In this document: piece by piece, positions 59,280-64,000 of the stretch
How the letters are laid out: each line of letters begins with the position of its first letter
Position numbering within the stretch: position 1 is the first letter of the stretch
DNA from: Ehretia macrophylla
Taxonomy: Eukaryota > Streptophyta > Magnoliopsida > Boraginales > Ehretiaceae
Assembly (NCBI GenBank): GCA_037974665.1
Contig: CM075782.1
Location: 47,539,351-47,603,350, forward strand
Reading direction: 5' to 3'
Length of the DNA: 64,000 bases
Program-made: the position numbers and the translations under genes
The notes under the pieces: model-generated
Database searches by the model: none
Seen by the model: only the letters and a program-made list of their open reading frames with translations
Told to the model about the DNA's origin: nothing

Positions 59280-60297
59280 AGTTTATTAATAGAAAGTGAG
59301 GGAGATAGTGAATAGACCAAAATACCTTTAAAAGAAGTGGAGGCCACAGTGAATTGACCAAAATGCCCAAACAAAAGTATTTCTCAAGTCAAGCAATAAG
59401 AGGTAAACTCTATAGAGAAGTCAATGTGTGGGTCCATCATGCAACGGAAATATCAGGTACCAATAATTTTCTTAGACTAATATATTCCACTTCTTTTAGT
59501 TGAAATTACTATAATCACCCCTGTTGCATGCATAAGAGGGTCATGACCAGAAGGACAATCTCGGTCCAATTGAAGAAAGTTATAAAAGCAAAAGGAAAGG
59601 TGAAAGACACGAAAGAGAGGAAAGGAAAAGCATTTGATAGGACAACAATGAGTTAATGACTTGGTGGCAAAGAATGGAATGAGCCAGATTCCCAAGTTGT
59701 CGTGCAGCTTTTTCAACAAAAGATTCCAGCCCACAGCCCATTGATGCTTCACTCTGAAGGATTGTCAGAATATTTTGAAGGGTAATTGTAATTATTAGTT
59801 AAAGTATATCTTTTGTGAAATTAATTAATGTGTAAATTGAATAGTAAATTTTGATTTATAATAGGTATTAAAAGTTTAAGTGTTGAATCATTTTTTAAAT
59901 GCGTTGCGACCATTTTTGGAGTCAAATAAGCAGGGTGAAACATCACTTAGAATTGTTACTGTTTAAATCCCGACTTTTAGCCTCTTTCTAAACAAAAAAA
60001 AAAAAGAAAAAAGAATGGAATAGTACTGAATGAAAAAAAAAAGAAAAAGGAATGGAAGAGGTAAAAAAAGGGAGGAAAGGAAAAGCATTTGATAGGACAA
60101 CAATGAGTCAATGACTTGGTGGCAAAGAATGGAATAGTTTCTCCCTTAGCCTTCGTCCAGTGGTATCCTTTTCGGCTGCAAGAGATTTTGAATTTAACTT
60201 TGGTAAGTGATACTTTTTAACATTTATTGTACGATTTATATTTTTCTTGAATAAAAAGAAAAATGTAGTTATAAAAGATATAATGGAATTGTTAATA
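59280..60297. other. Intergenic between SGS3 copies; no gene seen
   Basis: Contains a 64-bp direct repeat (59617-59680 and 60072-60135, one mismatch) and, between them, another copy of the SINE-like 3' end (AGGGTGAAACATCACTTAGA near 59933, followed by poly-A at about 59993). Confidence 0.5.
59617..60135. repeat. 64-bp direct repeat, 455 bp apart
   Basis: The stretch starting GAGGAAAGGAAAAGCATTTG occurs at 59617-59680 and 60072-60135 and differs at one position. Confidence 0.85.
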
Positions 60298-60625
60298 TCA
60301 CGTGTCATAGTATGATTTGAGGGAAAAATATCGATAAGATTTTGAATATTGAGATATATGATTTTTAATGTTACGCGTTATATTGCAAATATCACATGTT
60401 GTAGTACAATTTAAGGAAGAAATGTCAATAAGATTTTGAATGTTGCAATACAAGAAATTTATACGATGAGATTTTTAAATTTACGTGAATGTCCGTAAGA
60501 TTCTGAATGTTGCAATACAAGATATTTATACAATCTCTTTAAATGTCATTTGTTATAGTTTGATTTGAGGAAGAAATATCGATTAGGTTTTGAATATTGA
60601 GATGTAAGAGATTTATATGATAGAT
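60298..60625. repeat. Degenerate tandem array built on AAGATTTTGAATRTTG
   Basis: About four units, each with a TCATRGTATGATTTGAGG-like and a GATAAGATTTTGAATATTG-like block (near 60305, 60405, 60475, 60545), spaced roughly 65-110 bp. Confidence 0.6.
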
Positions 60626-61067
60626 TTTAATCTGTGTGTATAAGCACAAATGGTCCAAAATTGTAACGATATAGGACTTACTTATCGATTTTACCGTATT
60701 TTTTTGGTCTTGTAATTTGTAGGCCCATTTCTTGAGTAGATACACGAGTTTTTTTTTCATTTTTTTTTTTTTGGTTATGTTAACAAAGACTTGTATAAAT
60801 AATATAAAGACGAGCTGTTAAGAACGTAACAGAGGTAGGATGGACACTTAGAATGATTTACAAGTAGCCAGCACCATATTTAGAAGATTTTACTTGAAAT
60901 GCTAGCATCAAGTTGCCAACAATCATAGATAGATGAGTTCAAAAAAGTTGGCAAAAACTTCCAAGTAATTATTTTAGTGAGGAAAAATTACACAAATGGT
61001 ATCATAGTATCATACTACAATTAACAAAAGGTTTTGGGTTTAAACCACCCTGCCACCAATTTGAGAA

Positions 61068-61104
<37 letters not shown>

Positions 61105-61501
61105 AAAAGACACAATCCTGCTCGTACGAAAATAACACGTTAAACTTGTAAACGATGCGGTTGATTATCAAGCTATGCCCCACAATTACACGTCACCAAG
61201 CAGAGAAGCAAGATCCAGAAATAGAGATGGAAGAGTACTTTTCAAGTAGAGAAACAATATCAAAGCAAACCGGTCATGAGCACACAATATACACACAAGC
61301 AAGAAGTATGAGGCCTTACAACACAAAAGACATTAACCATCATTGAACACCAAGATTTTCCAAAAGCAAAGCACCAAAGTTGCTATAAATAGGTTTTACA
61401 TGCTTCTATTCAAGTATCCTGGGGGCCAAAGTCATATCAAGCTTAATAACGATCTAAACAAGGCAAACAAGAAAAGCAAATCTCTCGGCAGTGATCATGC
61501 A
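60626..61501. other. Intergenic and 3' flank of SGS3 copy 2
   Basis: No other gene. A (CA)n(TA)n microsatellite lies at 61069-61104. The part next to 61501 should be the 3' UTR. Confidence 0.45.
61069..61104. repeat. CA/TA microsatellite
   Basis: (CA)n followed by (TA)n, 36 bp. Confidence 0.9.
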
Positions 61502-64000
61502 TCAGATGCTGCTGTTATTGCTAGTGACCAGCTCAGAATGGTCAGGGGTGTATTTCTTCATCAACTTAGCAAGTTCAGCATCAAACTCTTTCTCTAAAGC
61601 AACCTGTTCTTCCCAATGCCGACGCTTCAGTTCAAGCATTCTCCCTTCATGGAGTTTTATCAACTTCTCCCTCTCTGCAGCAAATTCTTCCATTTCGTGA
61701 TCCTGGCACTGAATGAAGTTTGCAATTTCCTCCACCCTATATGGGAAAAGAAGAAAAGAAAATAAATACGGCACACTTGCAGTGTAATGACCCATGTCCA
61801 ACCATTACCATGTCAACATATTGAAATGGTTAAACCCGTGTTGATAATATTAACAAACTTAAGTTACTATAAAGTGAATGTATATCCTTTGTATAACCAA
61901 TGCGAATTACATATAGAGAAGAGTAATTGGTGTCCAATTCCTTACAATTGGAACTGAAATAGAGGATCATAACCAGCACATAAACTATTCCAGATACATA
62001 ATTAGTTCAACGAGAAATAGGACAGTGGCATGATGATCCAATCAGAATTCTAGCAAATGTAATCCAGAAGAAAGCCCCAAGTCAAATGACAAGTAGATTT
62101 TTTTATTTTTTATTTTGAGGAGGAGGCTATAAACCCCGAGGTGTGCCCTAACAAATGATAAACAGTTTATCATACAAACAGAATCCCCTTTTCTCCCATT
62201 AATCAATCAAGGCAATAAAGCATACAAAATTTCTTTTGTTAGTTTCCATCAGTTAAGGCAAACCTGATACTAACTGGACAGTGGAGAAAATAGCGTCAAA
62301 AACTCATTACCTGTGCCTATGATCCTCGATCAAAGAAGGATTGCCTTGAGACTGCTTCACCGTCTCTCGCTCTTCCTGCTGTATCTTCTCGAAATTCTCC
62401 TCCTTTGCCTCCCTGGCTTCATAAATCATCTTCAGCTGCTCCTTGAAGAACTGCTCCTGCGAATCCATCTAAGGAAAATACGACACAGCAACAATTAGTA
62501 AAGAGAGCAAATTAACAGAAAGAGAAGCACATATTTGAAAATACAAGCAAGCATGAACCACAAAACCACAACTACTGCCAACAGAATGATGCTGTAAGAA
62601 AATTGATGATAAAACAATAGAGAAGATATCAACTAGACCATTCAGCCTAACTTCTAGTACGAAGCCTGTATGCAGTTAGTTGAATAGGTTAAGCACTCAT
62701 TATTTATTTTAAAATCCAAATTATCAATTTATAAGGTTGGCAACAAATCAGTCCAGAATCTTTGCTTTAGTTGATTGAAAATCTACTTTTATTTTCATTT
62801 TCCTGATTTGATTGATAACATCAGATTGCAGTTCCAGAAGTGCTACCTCTTCTTTATTCTGTTTATGATGCATCTTGGTTCTCTGCCGGACAATTCGATT
62901 TTCTTCCAGGGTCTTGCGATATCTCTCACTTACAATACCATAAGCTTCTTCAAGGGCCTTTGAATGTTTCTGCTCCTTGGCAACTTTGTTCTTGAACCAA
63001 ATGAGCTGTTGGTTGTCCTCACTCATTTGTTTCAATTGTTTCACAACCATTTCTTGGTATGAACGCATCTCAAACTTCAACTTCATTTTGCCTACTCAAT
63101 AAGACAACATGTCAGTCTAGCATTACCATACTAAAGAGCATAAAATTTCAATTTAATCATGCCGTGTCATATGGTGAGAGATCGAGAAAGGAGAAACACC
63201 TTGAGAGTGGTGGTTGAAATTTTCCAAATCTCTTTTCTCAGCCATGTAACCAAAAAGCTGGCGTTTTCCACCAGGACAGAATGCTACATACCGACTTTCC
63301 CAGGCAGTCCTCTCCCTTCCATTGTCCTCAAAATGCTTACTTAGACGCTCTGCTTCTAAGTATCCAATTGCTGATGCCTCAAAAATCAAGACACTCATAC
63401 CGCGGTGTCCCTGTGGACCATAGGAATGTCGAGCCTTTACAGCATCATAAGAGCTAAAGCAGTCTAGAAGCTCTTGATTTCCCATGCCAATCCACTGCAA
63501 AATATTCAAAAAAAGCAAGCATAATTAGGAGATTGATCCAGATTTCGGTACTTATATATATTCTCTTGTAGCCAGAAGTTCTGGCGCCAAGTTCTGTGCA
63601 GACAAGTGTAGAACCAAGATAGAAATTGGAATGCAGGATTGAACATGATAGGTAATAACTTTAAGACCATAATCAGCAGGTTGGGCTGATCAGTAAGTGC
63701 TTATCACATGAGGAAGTAGAGAAATACGAGCAAATTCCAGGAAGCACGTAGACAACCTTACAAGCTTCTGGCAGAAGTTGCTACCACAGTTCAGCAAAGA
63801 ACTTGTGAGAATACAACCAAAGGCATACCTTTCGAGTAATTGTACAGGGCTGTATGCCTTCATTGTGAATGTCATTCAATGAACTATGACTAACAAAATG
63901 AATTTAATTACCAAAAAGAAAATTATTCGTTGCAGAAAGGAAAAAGCATGATTGTACCTTATCATTTTCATCTCTTTCAAGTATTGTGTTCATGATGATC
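61502..64000 (-). CDS. SGS3: SGS3-like protein, copy 2 (3' part; 5' exon off the window)
   Basis: Tandem paralogue of the gene at 55-58 kb, with an uninterrupted frame in all visible exons: 63958-64000 (end of exon 1, partial), 63200-63494, 62847-63091, 62311-62468 and 61502-61736. Exon 2 gives the XS domain and exons 3-5 the long C-terminal coiled coil that mediates SGS3 self-association. Exon 4 reads MDSQEQFFKEQLKMIYEARE and exon 5 VEEIANFIQCQDHEMEEF, ending at a TGA (61504-61502), as expected for full-length SGS3. Differences from copy 1: three extra residues (KQL or LKQ) in exon 3, RYVAF for RRVAF, and ENFNHHSQ for EHFNQHSQ in the XS domain, where the Arabidopsis protein has FNQHSQ. The start and zf-XS domain lie beyond the right edge. 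Confidence 0.92.

Noticed and set aside
1-64000. CRISPR array, rRNA genes or a full-length LTR retrotransposon
   Set aside because: No regularly spaced identical repeats with unique spacers, no rRNA signatures, and no gag-pol coding seen; the only LTR-type element recognised is the TRIM.

Overview
This window is plant nuclear DNA from a eudicot. The evidence is spliced genes with canonical GT/AG introns, AT-rich intergenic sequence packed with small inverted-repeat transposons, and plant-specific families (class XI myosin, SUPERMAN-type EAR zinc fingers, SGS3). The myosin sequence looks asterid-like, but I would not name a species. No bacterial, organellar or CRISPR features were seen.

Layout, left to right. 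1-3.9 kb is AT-rich repeat sequence with two inverted-repeat elements and a decayed RTE-type LINE 3' end. 3.98-6.75 kb (+) is a five-exon BET1-like Qc-SNARE gene. 7-12 kb is transposon-rich: a tRNA-Gly fragment, a TRIM (miniature LTR element), an 83-87 bp tandem array, an Au-like SINE and a Mutator-like MITE. 12.25-12.74 kb (-) is a single-exon C2H2/EAR repressor of the TAC1/SUPERMAN type. 14-22.3 kb is a second repeat field with three further long-TIR elements. 23.49-24.10 kb (-) is a second SUPERMAN-like C2H2/EAR gene, with a partial duplicate of its own 3' end and a retroposed segment in its promoter. 27.7-48.06 kb (-) is an intact class XI myosin gene: 38 coding exons that join in frame to 1,524 codons. 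49.9-51.2 kb is a foldback element carrying a CACTA-like end. 53.92-54.25 kb (+) encodes a 111-aa secreted, proline-rich, cysteine-containing small protein. 55.26-58.36 kb (-) is an SGS3-like gene lacking its last exon. 61.50-64.00 kb (-) is the 3' part of a tandem SGS3 copy that does have the last exon and runs off the right edge.

There is no operon logic here. The genes act in separate processes: ER-Golgi membrane fusion (BET1-like), transcriptional repression (two EAR zinc fingers), actin-based transport (myosin XI), apoplastic peptide (53.9 kb) and tasiRNA/antiviral silencing (SGS3). The most interesting points are the asymmetric SGS3 tandem pair, including an insertion present in one copy with the empty site in the other; a canonical exon of unknown origin inside myosin intron 25; the retroposed DNA in the second zinc-finger promoter; the small secreted peptide gene; and several long-TIR elements with 9-bp target duplications. 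Exons and element ends were read by hand from the sequence. No database search was possible.
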